This document shows, piece after piece, positions 48,516 to 56,376 of a stretch of 64,000 nt of DNA. This DNA comes from Belnapia mucosa (GTDB lineage Bacteria > Pseudomonadota > Alphaproteobacteria > Acetobacterales > Acetobacteraceae). The stretch lies in the NCBI RefSeq assembly GCF_016775475.1, contig NZ_JAEUXJ010000003.1, positions 497,941 through 561,940 on the forward strand, written 5' to 3'. Position numbers and translations under genes: made by a program. The notes beneath the pieces were generated by a model. The model ran no database searches. It worked only from the letters and a program-made list of their open reading frames with translations, and was not told the DNA's origin. How positions within the stretch are numbered: position 1 is the stretch's first letter; the number at the start of each line of letters is the position of its first letter.

Positions 48516-49795
48516 ACAGGACGAAGGTGATGCGAATCCTGGCCGTCGGTCCACGCGTGTATCTCGGCGATATCTACCTTGCCCTGATGCGCGAGGGGCA
48601 TGCTGTGCGGGTGCATGCCGAGGACAGCCCCGAGGAGCGCGCCTTCGACGGCCTGATCGAGACCGTGCCCGACTGGCGGCAGCAACTCGACTGGGTCGGC
48701 CGCGACGGCATCATCCTGTTCGAGCGCGCCAACCGTGGCGAGATCGCCGATGCGCTCCGGCGCGATGGATATCGGGTCATCGGTGGGAGCGCCTTCGGCG
48801 ACCGATTGGAAAACGACCGGGCCTTCGGGCAGGCGGTGCTGCAGCGGCTCGGCCTGCCGGTAGCCGGCAGCCGGGCTTTCGACAGCCCCGCCGAGGCGCT
48901 GCGGTGGCTGGCGCAGGCGCCCGGATGCCAGGTGCTGAAATTCGATGACAGCCGCCTGCCGACCTTCGTGGGCGAGCATCCGGCCGGGCTCGACCTTGCC
49001 TTCATGCTGCGGCGCGCCGGCCCCGGGCGGGTGCTGCTGCAGGAGCGGCTGGGTGGCGTCGAGGTCGGTGTCGGCGCCTATTTCGACGGCCGGCAGTTCC
49101 TGCGCCCGGCCTGCATCGACTTCGAGCACAAGCGTTTCTTCCCTGGGGAAATGGGCGAGATGACCGGCGAGATGGGCACGCTCGCCAGCTATGAGGGCGG
49201 GGAGCGGTTGTTCGAAGCGACGCTCGGGCGCGTCGCGCCGCTGCTCGCCGAGGCGGGGCATGTCGGCTACGTCAACCTCAACCTCATGGTGGACGAACGC
49301 GGCCCGCTGCCGCTCGAGTTTACCTGCCGGTTCGGCAATCCTGGCTTCGCCGTGCTGGCGGCGATGCAGCGTGGCGGCTGGGGCGACCTGTTCCACCGCA
49401 TGGCCGAGGGCGGCTTCGAAAATTTCGAAACGGTTCCGGGTTGGTCGGTGGCCGTGGTGCTGACCGTGCCGCCCTTTCCGGCAGTGGACCAGCAGGCGAC
49501 GCCAGCGGATGATGTGCCGATCTTCTACGGCGAGCCGCCCGACGCGGAGGAACTTGGCCATTACCATCCCGTGGACGTCCGACGTGATCCAGAGGGGCAA
49601 TTGCTCGTGCGCCGCCGGTCGGGGCACGCCATGATCGTGACCGGCACGGGTATGACGGTGCGGGATGCCCAAGCGGCAGCCAAGGCCCGAGCCCGCAATG
49701 TCATCGCACCCGAATTGCGCTGGCGGGCCGATATTGGCGAGCGCTTCCTCAATGGCGAGGGCGACCGGCTGAGTGCCTTGGGCTGGATCGGGTAG
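48512..49795 (+). CDS. PurD-like ATP-grasp ligase
   Basis: 427 residues from ATG 48512 (ATGA overlap with the preceding stop; ATG 48530, preceded by GAAGG, is an alternative that begins MRILAVGPRVYLGDI). PurD-like layout: RFxFRGxD-like N-domain, then RLENDRAFGQAVLQRLGLPV, the ATP-grasp region GRVLLQERLGGVEVGVGAYF, GHVGYVNLNLMVDERGPLPL and EFTCRFGNPGF, corresponding to the metal-binding LEFNxRFGDPE of GAR synthetase. It is not the housekeeping purD by context. An ATP-grasp enzyme ending a glycosylation/deacetylation cluster could ligate an amino acid to a free amine. Last gene of the operon. Confidence 0.8.
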   Translation: MNRTKVMRILAVGPRVYLGDIYLALMREGHAVRVHAEDSPEERAFDGLIETVPDWRQQLDWVGRDGIILFERANRGEIADALRRDGYRVIGGSAFGDRLENDRAFGQAVLQRLGLPVAGSRAFDSPAEALRWLAQAPGCQVLKFDDSRLPTFVGEHPAGLDLAFMLRRAGPGRVLLQERLGGVEVGVGAYFDGRQFLRPACIDFEHKRFFPGEMGEMTGEMGTLASYEGGERLFEATLGRVAPLLAEAGHVGYVNLNLMVDERGPLPLEFTCRFGNPGFAVLAAMQRGGWGDLFHRMAEGGFENFETVPGWSVAVVLTVPPFPAVDQQATPADDVPIFYGEPPDAEELGHYHPVDVRRDPEGQLLVRRRSGHAMIVTGTGMTVRDAQAAAKARARNVIAPELRWRADIGERFLNGEGDRLSALGWIG

Positions 49796-49851
49796 ATCCA
49801 GCCGCCGGCACAGGTTCAGCGCATGCGGCTTCGGAATGCCTGGAGCTGGAT

Positions 49852-50262
49852 TCACAGGGACGCGGCGACGACCTGCTGACGCGGTTCGGCCCAAGGTCCC
49901 ACTGGCTGGCCGAGATCATGCACGGCTTCGACGAGTTCATCCGAGGTGAATGGCTTCACCACGACACGCTCCCGCACCCCCAACAGTTGACCGGCAAGGC
50001 ATTCCGGGTTGCCGGTGGCATAGACGACCGGCAATCCAGGTGAACGTCGCCTTGCCTCGGTCGCGACCGCGACGCCATTCGGCCCTGGGCCGAGATTATA
50101 GTCGGTCACCAGCAGGTCCGGCTGCCAACCGCCCTTGTCGTCAAGTATCTCCGCTGCATCTGCAGCGTCACCGGCATCCCGGCATTCGAAGCCGGCATCT
50201 TCCAGCAGGTCGCGGACCAGCATCCGGATCAGCACCTCGTCCTCGACAATTAGTATACGCAT
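49852..50262 (-). CDS. Single-domain response regulator (receiver only)
   Basis: 136 residues from ATG 50262 (GGGGGAG upstream; longer frames are not needed). CheY-like receiver: MRILIVEDEVLIRMLVRDLL with the acidic pair ED, DLLVTDYNLGPGPNG with the phospho-acceptor Asp, VVYATGNPE with the switch Thr, and VVVKPFTSDELVEAVHDL with the conserved Lys. No output domain. Such stand-alone receivers in Alphaproteobacteria commonly act in multi-kinase stress networks. No histidine kinase gene is adjacent, so the partner is elsewhere. Convergent with the ATP-grasp gene. Confidence 0.88.
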   Translation of the reverse strand: MRILIVEDEVLIRMLVRDLLEDAGFECRDAGDAADAAEILDDKGGWQPDLLVTDYNLGPGPNGVAVATEARRRSPGLPVVYATGNPECLAGQLLGVRERVVVKPFTSDELVEAVHDLGQPVGPWAEPRQQVVAASL

Positions 50263-50489
50263 GATCTCCCCCCGCCCCCTGCGAACCCTTCCCCCAAGGG
50301 TTTCATTCGGGGCGTCAACAAAATGCTCTAAGTTGCTGCGATCGCTTTTCACCAGGGCGTGACAGCGCAGCGGCTGTGGCATTCAGGCAGTCGTATGTGA
50401 TCCCAAAGCAACGATCACGGCGCTAAGTGCCGGTTGTGAGCTGCCTGCCTCGAATGTTTTGGGGCGTTGGGGCGGTCTGGTGAGCGGAG

Positions 50490-50825
50490 GATCTGGCCCA
50501 TCTGAGTTGCGGGTTGAGCAGCTTGGGTTTGGTGCAGCAGGCGGCGTTGCTGGATGGTCCTGCGCTTGATGCATCCGCGCTCGTGCAGGAGGTCTGGCCC
50601 CAGTCGAAGTGGACGTCGGCAGGGTCAGGTTGCCCAGGCTCTCGTGGTAGCGCTGGTGGTTGTAGTGTCAGCCGCAGCTCAAGGGCCTGCTCGGCCAGCC
50701 TCTCCTTGAGGATGCGAGTTCCTGCCGCAGCGTCCTGATTTCATCCGGCGTGGCAGCCCCGGACGTATCCCCGGCCAGGCCCCGCTTGCCGGTCTTCAGG
50801 AATCCTGTCGGTATCAGGATCGCTT
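50490..50825 (-). pseudogene. IS3-family transposase remnant (OrfA end fused to OrfB end)
   Basis: Minus strand, from about 50815 downward: GFLKTGKRGLAGDTSGAATP then DEIRTLRQE and, after a frameshift, LKERLAEQALELRL, matching the C-terminal part of an IS3 OrfA. Immediately afterwards comes HYNHQRYHESLGNL and, in a shifted frame, TPADVHFDWGQT, which is the C-terminal end of the OrfB integrase. The whole catalytic core is deleted and the frames are broken. It occupies most of the 590-base gap between the response regulator and the next gene. Confidence 0.8.
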
Positions 50826-50852
50826 GAGGCTAAATCATCCGGCAATCATTGC

Positions 50853-51755
50853 TTACGGCTTTTTGGAGCGATGCGTTATCCGTGCACGCTCGAGAGATGC
50901 TGCCCTGCGGCGCTCCTCCCGCAATACCTCAATCACTGGCTGCCACCAGCCGCGCGCCAAATCAGACGGGCTGGGCGGTGTGCGTGCGGGCCAAGCCTGA
51001 ACCATCTCGGCATGGTTCGGCCTGCGCCAGGCCGCCCAGATCAACGTGGCGGATCCGGCAACGACACCCGGGTAGAAGCGGGTGGTGACATCAGGTTCCG
51101 CAAGCTCGCCGGTCATGGCCTCGAACAGCACACATCCCGCATGGGTCATCAGCACGCGGCCGAGCGGCGGCTGTGCGTCCTCGGGCACGGGATACCGCCG
51201 CCGGCGGCGTTCAGCGGCCTCGGCTCGCCGTTCTGCCTGCTCAGGAGAGGCCTTGCGGCTCTCCTCCCGCTTTCGCCGCTCCTTGGGCTCGGCCAGGCGG
51301 GCCGCGTCCTCGATAGCGGGCCAGCGCCTGCGCAGCTCCTCAACGGAGCGGAACGGCACGCGCCAGGCCTTCACTGCCGGGTCCCACCGGGCCCAGGGCA
51401 CTGCCCGCAACTCGGTGATGACCGCCCGGGAGTATGGCGTCCTGACCACAAGGCCGTCGGCGACCTCCAGATAGGGACTGGCGATGGGCTCGAACGCGAA
51501 GGCGTCACGGCCACGCTGGTCGGCATAGGCCAGCACGCCCGACCATTCGCGGCCCATCCATGTCGTCAGGCGCCGTTCCGCTCGCGCGCCCGGTACGAAC
51601 CAGGCCCCCAGGTCGTCGCGCCAGCGTGCCCTTGGGAATGCCTCGCGAAAGCGCTCCACGGTCATGCGGTCATAGGGGAAGGCAGCCGTAGCCCCGGGCG
51701 CGTCATCACCGGCATCCCGCTGCGCCACGCTGAACTCCAGGGTATCGTCCGTCAC
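50853..51755 (-). CDS. Hypothetical protein with two HARP-like repeats
   Basis: 300 residues from GTG 51755 (GGAGGGGAAACC upstream; the longer frame to 51845 is not needed). Two similar units stand out: FREAFPRARWRDDLGAWFVP near residue 35 and LRAVPWARWDPAVKAWRVPF near residue 115, each with the W(R/D)x4-5AWxVP pattern of HARP-type nucleic-acid-binding modules. Between residues ~160 and 200 it is strongly charged and helical (ERRKREESRKASPEQAERRA), likely coiled coil. The C-terminal half (RVLMTHAGCVLFEAMTGELA) is unassigned. It lies between an IS3 remnant and a DUF4126 gene; proteins of this kind are common on alphaproteobacterial mobile regions. Confidence 0.65.
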   Translation of the reverse strand: MTDDTLEFSVAQRDAGDDAPGATAAFPYDRMTVERFREAFPRARWRDDLGAWFVPGARAERRLTTWMGREWSGVLAYADQRGRDAFAFEPIASPYLEVADGLVVRTPYSRAVITELRAVPWARWDPAVKAWRVPFRSVEELRRRWPAIEDAARLAEPKERRKREESRKASPEQAERRAEAAERRRRRYPVPEDAQPPLGRVLMTHAGCVLFEAMTGELAEPDVTTRFYPGVVAGSATLIWAAWRRPNHAEMVQAWPARTPPSPSDLARGWWQPVIEVLREERRRAASLERARITHRSKKP

Positions 51756-51871
51756 CGGTTTCCCCTCCGCGCAGCAGCGCGTGCTATCGGCCCGTGCGGC
51801 CTGGCAGCAACCGAAGGCACCCTGACCCGGACGGCCGTGTTCCACTGGGATGCAAGGGTTGTCGCCCCGGC

Positions 51872-52336
51872 CTAGATCCTGCCCGGCCGCGCAGCCGAGC
51901 AGACGAGCGCCAGGGCAAGGCTGGCTGCCAAGGCATCCTCGGTGAGCGCGCGTGCCCAGTCGCTGCCGGACCGGGTGGTGGCGCCTCGTGCCGCGCGGCC
52001 GAGCAGCGTGCCAGCAACAGCACCGGCGACACCGGTCATGGCGCCCTCCCTTCTCGATACGCCGCCTCCGGCCAGGGCCGCGCCACCGACCGCACCAAGG
52101 ACGAGGCGAACCAGGAAGGACGGGACGATACGGCGGTCGGGCGCGAATGGCATCTTGTCGCCAGCCATCTCGGCCAGGGCGGCCACGGTCGCAAGCCCGC
52201 GTCTCTCAGGACCGAGCGGGATCCAACCGATCCGGATGTGGCCGGACGCGGCGGCCCAGCTCAGGGCGGCCACGGCCGACATGCTACGAAGCCCGGACAG
52301 GACGCCGATGCCGAACGCGCCCCAATGGCCTTCCAT
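51872..52336 (-). CDS. DUF4126 family membrane protein
   Basis: 154 residues from ATG 52336 (GGGAGGCGTG upstream; the frame to 52384 has no better site). The DUF4126 start FGIGVLSGLRSMSAVAALSW is clear, followed by hydrophobic helices LVRLVLGAVGGAALAGGGVS and AGAVAGTLLGRAARGA and a final AALTEDALAASLALALV-like helix. About four membrane segments are predicted. The function of the family is unknown; it is often found near stress or small-solute genes. Confidence 0.75.
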   Translation of the reverse strand: MEGHWGAFGIGVLSGLRSMSAVAALSWAAASGHIRIGWIPLGPERRGLATVAALAEMAGDKMPFAPDRRIVPSFLVRLVLGAVGGAALAGGGVSRREGAMTGVAGAVAGTLLGRAARGATTRSGSDWARALTEDALAASLALALVCSAARPGRI

Positions 52337-52688
52337 CACGCCTCCCTGCGCTGCAGGGCCGATCCTCTGACCGTCCATCCGCACCTCCCACCGATGCCAA
52401 GCTCAAGCCGTAAGAGCAGAGTTGGTTGCGGCTTCGGCGAAGATGGGCAGGGACTGGCCGGGTCGGGAATGCCCGCATCCAAGCGCCAAGCTGTGCTCCT
52501 TCGCTATTCTATAACCGGCGACAACCTTCCTTGCCGCAAGCTTTACAAAGCTTGCCTTGGTCATGAATAGCTCAGGCAGTGGTACCCTCGCCGGTCGCCG
52601 CAACGAACCGAGAAGGGCAAATATTTACAGTGCGCAAGAACACCTTCCGTCTTCGTCTGCCCAAGCGACGGATTCCGGGTGTTCGCAC
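52337..52688. other. 352-base intergenic region with a perfect palindrome
   Basis: No convincing gene. A perfect inverted repeat GCAAGCTTT-AC-AAAGCTTGC occupies 52536-52555. A minus-strand frame from ATG 52564 (TKASFVKLAARKVVAGYRIA) runs through the palindrome to 52403 but resembles no family. The region is more AT-rich than its surroundings. Confidence 0.45.
52536..52555. promoter_or_regulatory. Perfect 9-bp inverted repeat, candidate operator
   Basis: GCAAGCTTT and AAAGCTTGC flank a two-base centre (AC), a dyad typical of repressor operators and too compact to be a terminator stem. It lies 200 bases upstream of the DUF4126 start and 134 bases downstream of the Bug receptor stop. The binding protein is unknown, and chance cannot be excluded. 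Confidence 0.35.
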
Positions 52689-53675
52689 CTATTCCGGGCG
52701 GATGCCGGCCACCTCCGCGGTGCGGCGAATGCGCTGCCGCTCGGCGGCAAGGAAGGCGGCGAGACCCGTGGGGCTGCGTTCGGCTGGGTCGGCGAGTTGC
52801 GCCCCAACCTCGGCCTGACGCTCGCGGTAACCAGGATCCTCCAGCACGGCGGCAGCGGCCCTGGCCAGTATTCCGATAACCGGCGCCGGCGTGCCGGCAG
52901 GCGCGACGAGCGCCGCCCAGGAGCCACCGGTCAGGTGTGGCAGCCCGCTCTCTATGAGGGTCGGCACGGCCGGCGCCAGAGCTGAGCGGGTTGCGGTGGA
53001 GACGGCCAGGATCCGGATGCGTCCGTCCTGCCATAGCGGCAGCACGGTGGAGAACTCCGCCATCACCAGCCGGATGTTGCCGGCGATGAGGTCGGGCACA
53101 GAGAGGCTGCTGCCGCGGTAGGGCACATGGCTCAGCCGGATGCCGGCCTGAGCCATAAGCTGCTCGATGAGGAAATGCGTGGCGCTACCCTGGCCGGAGG
53201 AGCCGATGCTGATCGCACCGGGTTGCGCCTTCGCCGCGGCGGTCAGATCGGCCACGCTGTGCCAGGCGCTATCGGCACGAACCGATAGCGTCAGCGGGCT
53301 GCGGCTGAGCAGCGCGACAGGCTCGAAATCGGCCGCTGCGTCATAGGGCATGCGGGCCTGCAGGACCGGATTGTTGACCAGCGGGCCGTTGGAGCCGAGC
53401 AGCAGGGTGTAACCGTCAGGCCGTGCCTTGGCGACAACCTCGCCGCCGAGCGTGCCGCCGGCGCCGGCACGGTTCTCCACAACGAAGGTCTGGCCGAGTT
53501 GGTCGCCCATCCGGGCCGCGATCAAGCGTGCCTGGACATCGGAGCTGGTGCCGGCCGCGAAGGGCACAACGATGCGCACGGGGCGTTCCGGAAAGCTGGA
53601 CTGCGCCTGGGCCCGACCCGACAGCGGCAGAACCGCCCCTGCTGTTGCAAGAAATGCACGGCGATGCCACTGCAT
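52689..53675 (-). CDS. Bug/TctC family periplasmic receptor
   Basis: 328 residues from ATG 53675. A signal peptide (RRAFLATAGAVLPLSGRAQA) is followed by FPERPVRIVVPFAAGTSSDV, FVVENRAGAGGTLGGEVVAK, ARPDGYTLLLGSNGPLVNNP, MPYDAAADFEPVALLSRSPL, SSGQGSATHFLIEQLMAQAG, LSHVPYRGSSLSVPDLIAGN and APAVPTLIESGLP, all Bug family landmarks. Third orphan Bug receptor of the window; no transporter or enzyme gene is adjacent on its strand, so its ligand cannot be inferred. Flanked by mobile remnants on the right. Confidence 0.93.
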   Translation of the reverse strand: MQWHRRAFLATAGAVLPLSGRAQAQSSFPERPVRIVVPFAAGTSSDVQARLIAARMGDQLGQTFVVENRAGAGGTLGGEVVAKARPDGYTLLLGSNGPLVNNPVLQARMPYDAAADFEPVALLSRSPLTLSVRADSAWHSVADLTAAAKAQPGAISIGSSGQGSATHFLIEQLMAQAGIRLSHVPYRGSSLSVPDLIAGNIRLVMAEFSTVLPLWQDGRIRILAVSTATRSALAPAVPTLIESGLPHLTGGSWAALVAPAGTPAPVIGILARAAAAVLEDPGYRERQAEVGAQLADPAERSPTGLAAFLAAERQRIRRTAEVAGIRPE

Positions 53676-53769
53676 CCCTTATCCCTCCTCCCGGTCATTC
53701 CGTCCATTTTGCGCAGGTGGAGGGATTGGAGCCAAGGGCTCTCGTCCTGTCCGCCAGCCGACATAGACC

Positions 53770-54235
53770 CATGATTCTTAGGGATGAGCTGTTTCCAACC
53801 GAGCTGGCCCGCCTCGTCCGGCTGCGGATCGGACGGGGCGAGGTCAGTCCCACCGGCGCCAACAACCGGCCGCGGCCGGAGAGGCTGGCCAGCCTGCTGC
53901 GAGACATCGGTGGCATCGGCACCGAGAGCCGAGAGGGCAGTGTGACTACGGCGACCAGCATCACAGTCCGGGTTCCGTTGACCATCCACCACGGGGTGCG
54001 GAAGCTCGTGGCCATGCCGGACGGCAGCCTGCTTGGTGCCGCAGCGGCACGCATGCGGGCCGACCCTGCCCTGATCAAGGCGCTGGTTCGCGCATTAGCG
54101 GAAGTGCCTGTTCGAGGAGGGCCGATGCGGCTCTCTTGCCGAACTCGCAAAGGCCGAGAAGACCGACCGGCCCTATCTTGGCAGGATGCTGCGACCGACG
54201 CTGCTGGCGCGGTCGCGGCACTTTGAGATTTCGCA
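53770..54235 (+). pseudogene. Degenerate recombinase-associated small protein gene
   Basis: One frame reads ELARLVRLRIGRGEVSP, then TSITVRVPLTIHHGVRKLVA and ADPALIKALVRALAEV; a second frame then continues FEEGRCGSLAELAKAEKTDR and PYLGRMLRPTLLAR. This order (ITVRVPLTIRRRxGRKL ... ADPALVKALARAFRW ... EGxYxSIxELAAAEKIxxxYLxRxLRLTLLAP) is that of a small protein regularly encoded next to large serine recombinases in alphaproteobacterial mobile elements. The gene is frameshifted near 54100 and truncated at the end (ARSRHFEIS). No recombinase remains nearby. It fills the gap 53676-54317. Confidence 0.65.
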
Positions 54236-54317
54236 GCGGAGGTGAGGCCATAGCGCGGGGGTGCTTGTCTATGGCCGCAGCTGGTCTAGAAGGCCGCCCC
54301 ACAGACTGGGAACCACC

Positions 54318-55067
54318 ATGCGTGAGCTTATCGCGCCGCTCCTCGCGGTGATCGCGACGGGGCTGGCGGCCTGTGACGACCCGCCGAAGAACCAGCCTGG
54401 CCTCGACCCTGCCCTTGCCATCGCGCGCCAAGCGGCAGAGGCGCAGGTACGCGCTCGGCTGCGCATGGTTGGCGAGATGCAGATGCGCGCCGTGCAGACT
54501 TGGCGCCAGCAAGTGCCGAACACCGTCGCGGTATGTGGCCAGGTCAACCCGACCGGCGAGGCCAACGACCCGTTCATTCCTTGGGTCGTGACTGTGAGCC
54601 TGAAAGAGGGAAGGACCGAGCGGGCGGACCTCGTGATCGGCATGTCGAATGCGGAGGCAGGCCGCGTCTTCGTCGAGATGCTCGACCGCTGCTTCGAGGG
54701 CGGCGGCCCGCCGACAGGGCGCCCGCAGGCACGTGCCTTGCCGCCATTGCCGCTCGATGTCGCGCCCGCTCTGCAGCGCGGGACGCCGCCAACCGCTGCG
54801 ACGGCTCCAGGTCCCCCCGCCCTGCCGACGGTAGTGGTGCCAGCGCCGGCGCCGTCCCTGCCAGCCGCAGCGCCAGGGCGAATGGTGACCACCACAGCCG
54901 CGCACCCCGTGAACATACGCAGCCAACCGGGCGGCGGTGGGGCTGTGGTGCAGATAGTCCCACGCGCTTCCAACCTGCGCGTCTTCGGCGAGGCACCGGG
55001 TGGCTGGCTGCAGGTCGGCGAGGATCAGCCCTTCGGCTGGGTGCACGGGTCGATGCTCGACCGGTAG
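54318..55067 (+). CDS. SH3-domain lipoprotein
   Basis: 249 residues from ATG 54318. A lipoprotein signal MRELIAPLLAVIATGLAACD has the lipobox LAAC (Cys19). Residues ~25-130 are unassigned (ARQAAEAQVRARLRMVGEMQ; PWVVTVSLKEGRTERADLVI). A Pro/Ala-rich linker (~135-190) leads to a C-terminal bacterial SH3 domain: PVNIRSQPGGGGAVVQIVPR and GWLQVGEDQPFGWVHGSMLD. Probably anchored in the outer membrane, with the SH3 domain touching peptidoglycan or protein ligands. It stands alone between two mobile-element scars. Confidence 0.82.
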   Translation: MRELIAPLLAVIATGLAACDDPPKNQPGLDPALAIARQAAEAQVRARLRMVGEMQMRAVQTWRQQVPNTVAVCGQVNPTGEANDPFIPWVVTVSLKEGRTERADLVIGMSNAEAGRVFVEMLDRCFEGGGPPTGRPQARALPPLPLDVAPALQRGTPPTAATAPGPPALPTVVVPAPAPSLPAAAPGRMVTTTAAHPVNIRSQPGGGGAVVQIVPRASNLRVFGEAPGGWLQVGEDQPFGWVHGSMLDR

Positions 55068-55405
55068 GCAAGCACGTGGCGGCTCGGCACATGCCGATTT
55101 CAGTGCCGGCCGCCAGCCCGAGGCGAGGCGTTGGACCAAACCAAGACCAAGGCCGTCTTGGATCGGTTAGACTCATTCTGGAAGGAAAGGTCCGCAGGGG
55201 ATTCGCACCCGGAAGTTCGCGCGCGAGGCGGAACATTTTGGGCTTGCCCGGCGCCATTTGGCCCGGTGGCCCTCAACGTCTGGATGTTGAGACCGCAGGC
55301 TGTGGCACGGCCATGCCCTCCGGCCGGCGTTCCTTCTGCGCCGCGCCGCGCGTCTCACCACCGCCACCGCCCTCGCCAGGTCTCGGGGGCAGGAGAGGTA
55401 CTCCG
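55068..55405. other. 338-base region without a supported gene
   Basis: The open frames here (for example the one starting DQTKTKAVLDRLDSFWKE at 55131) show no family motif and no good ribosome-binding site. Probably eroded sequence next to the IS5 fragment. Confidence 0.4.
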
Positions 55406-55612
55406 TCATGGGCTGTCGCAGCCGAGCACATCCGCCGCCGGGACCGCCACGGGACGTTCGATGACATCCACCGTTGCGGCGTTCTCCTCGCGCCCCAGCA
55501 TGCCGATGGAGTTGCGGTTCAGCCTGGCGAGGGCGGCCAACTCTTCCTGCGGCAAGCCGTAGGCGCGCCGCGAGCGCTGAAGGTTTCTCGCCAGTATGCG
55601 CAGCAACTGCAT
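55406..55612 (-). CDS. Short XRE-family helix-turn-helix protein
   Basis: 68 residues from ATG 55612 (GTGAGG upstream). It is a single Cro/C1-type HTH: LARNLQRSRRAYGLPQEELA, AALARLNRNSIGMLGREENA, DVIERPVAVPAADVLG. The second half departs from the consensus (GMLGREENAATVDVIERPVAV against GxIERGxRNPSLxxIERLAxA), so it may be decaying. The same frame continues upstream without a stop into an IS5 transposase fragment, so a translated fusion starting at 55960 is also possible. It could be a small repressor of a lost element. Confidence 0.5.
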   Translation of the reverse strand: MQLLRILARNLQRSRRAYGLPQEELAALARLNRNSIGMLGREENAATVDVIERPVAVPAADVLGCDSP

Positions 55613-55636
55613 GCCGCGAGACCTCACCCTTAGGGT

Positions 55637-55870
55637 TCGTTGGCGCCTGAGCCAATCGGCTGTGGCGGCGAGGCGGAGGACGCCGAGGAAGGAGGCGGCG
55701 GTCTTCTCATTCTGAGTATCGACGGCGCGCCACTCTTTGAGCCTCGCCCAAAGGCGCTCGGCGCGGTTGCGGTTGTTGCAGATCGGCGCCGGGCAGGCGA
55801 TGTGCGCTTCGTTGACTTGCGGCGGGATGGCGGGCCGTGCGCCGAGGTCCCAGACGTGCTGACGAAGGCC
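55637..55870 (-). pseudogene. IS5-family transposase C-terminal fragment
   Basis: Minus-strand translation LRQHVWDLGARPAIPPQVNE, then ICNNRNRAERLWARLKEWRA (the catalytic Glu region YxxRNxIERxFxRLKxxRR) and KTAASFLGVLRLAATADWL, the usual end of an IS5-group transposase. The N-terminal two thirds, with both catalytic Asp residues, are gone. It is a different fragment from that at 34240 (that one is N-terminal). It lies in frame with the XRE gene. Confidence 0.8.
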
Positions 55871-55992
55871 GTTGCCGCCAGAGGATGGCCGAGATCGTCC
55901 GCCGCAGGTTGCTCGGTGGCACCTTGAAGTGCTTTTGAAGCCGGCCGCTCGGATTGACACCTCGGTGTGGAACTAAGGCCCTTGGCAAATAT

Positions 55993-56007
55993 GTTCTTGA
56001 TTCGTTC
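55993..56007 (+). promoter_or_regulatory. LexA (SOS) box of the alphaproteobacterial type
   Basis: GTTC-TTGATTC-GTTC is an exact GTTC-N7-GTTC direct repeat, the LexA-binding consensus of Alphaproteobacteria. It ends 24 bases before the ATG of the first gene (56032) of the imuA-imuB-dnaE2 operon, the place where LexA would block transcription. The match is seen directly; binding is inferred from the known regulation of imuAB-dnaE2 by LexA. Confidence 0.85.
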
Positions 56008-56031
56008 GATTTATCTCGCCATCGTCGCGGC

Positions 56032-56301
56032 ATGGATTCGCCAAGCCCGCCCCCGCCCAATCCGTCCGATACCCCTGCCGAGCGCGCGGGTGTTTCCGCT
56101 GGCCCTCTGCTGCCTGTTGACCATGCAGAGCTCGCCTCCGCGATAGCCTATGGCCTGCGCTTCGATGAGCGCGGCAAGCCGCGCCGCGGCGCTGCCTGGG
56201 AAATGGCAGCCAGCCTGCTGGCCGAACAGCTCGTGGCCCAGCTCGAGCGGGCCAATTTCGTCGTCCTCAAGCGCCCATCCCGCCCACCGCACAGCACCTG
56301 A
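56032..56301 (+). CDS. Small conserved-looking protein preceding imuA
   Basis: 89 residues from ATG 56032, just downstream of the LexA box. Pro/Ser-rich start (DSPSPPPPNPSDTPAERAGV), then a helical part ELASAIAYGLRFDERGKPRR, AAWEMAASLLAEQLVAQLER and a VVLKRPSRPPHST end. No signal peptide. I do not recognise a named family. Because it is the first gene after the SOS box and 75 bases before imuA on the same strand, it is likely co-induced with the mutagenesis genes. It may assist the ImuA-ImuB-DnaE2 complex or be unrelated. Confidence 0.65.
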   Translation: MDSPSPPPPNPSDTPAERAGVSAGPLLPVDHAELASAIAYGLRFDERGKPRRGAAWEMAASLLAEQLVAQLERANFVVLKRPSRPPHST

Positions 56302-56376
56302 TCGCAGACCGGCCGCTCAGCGGCAGACCCGGGCAATCCGCCGGGTGACGGACCATGGCCATGCGGGTGCCTGCTC

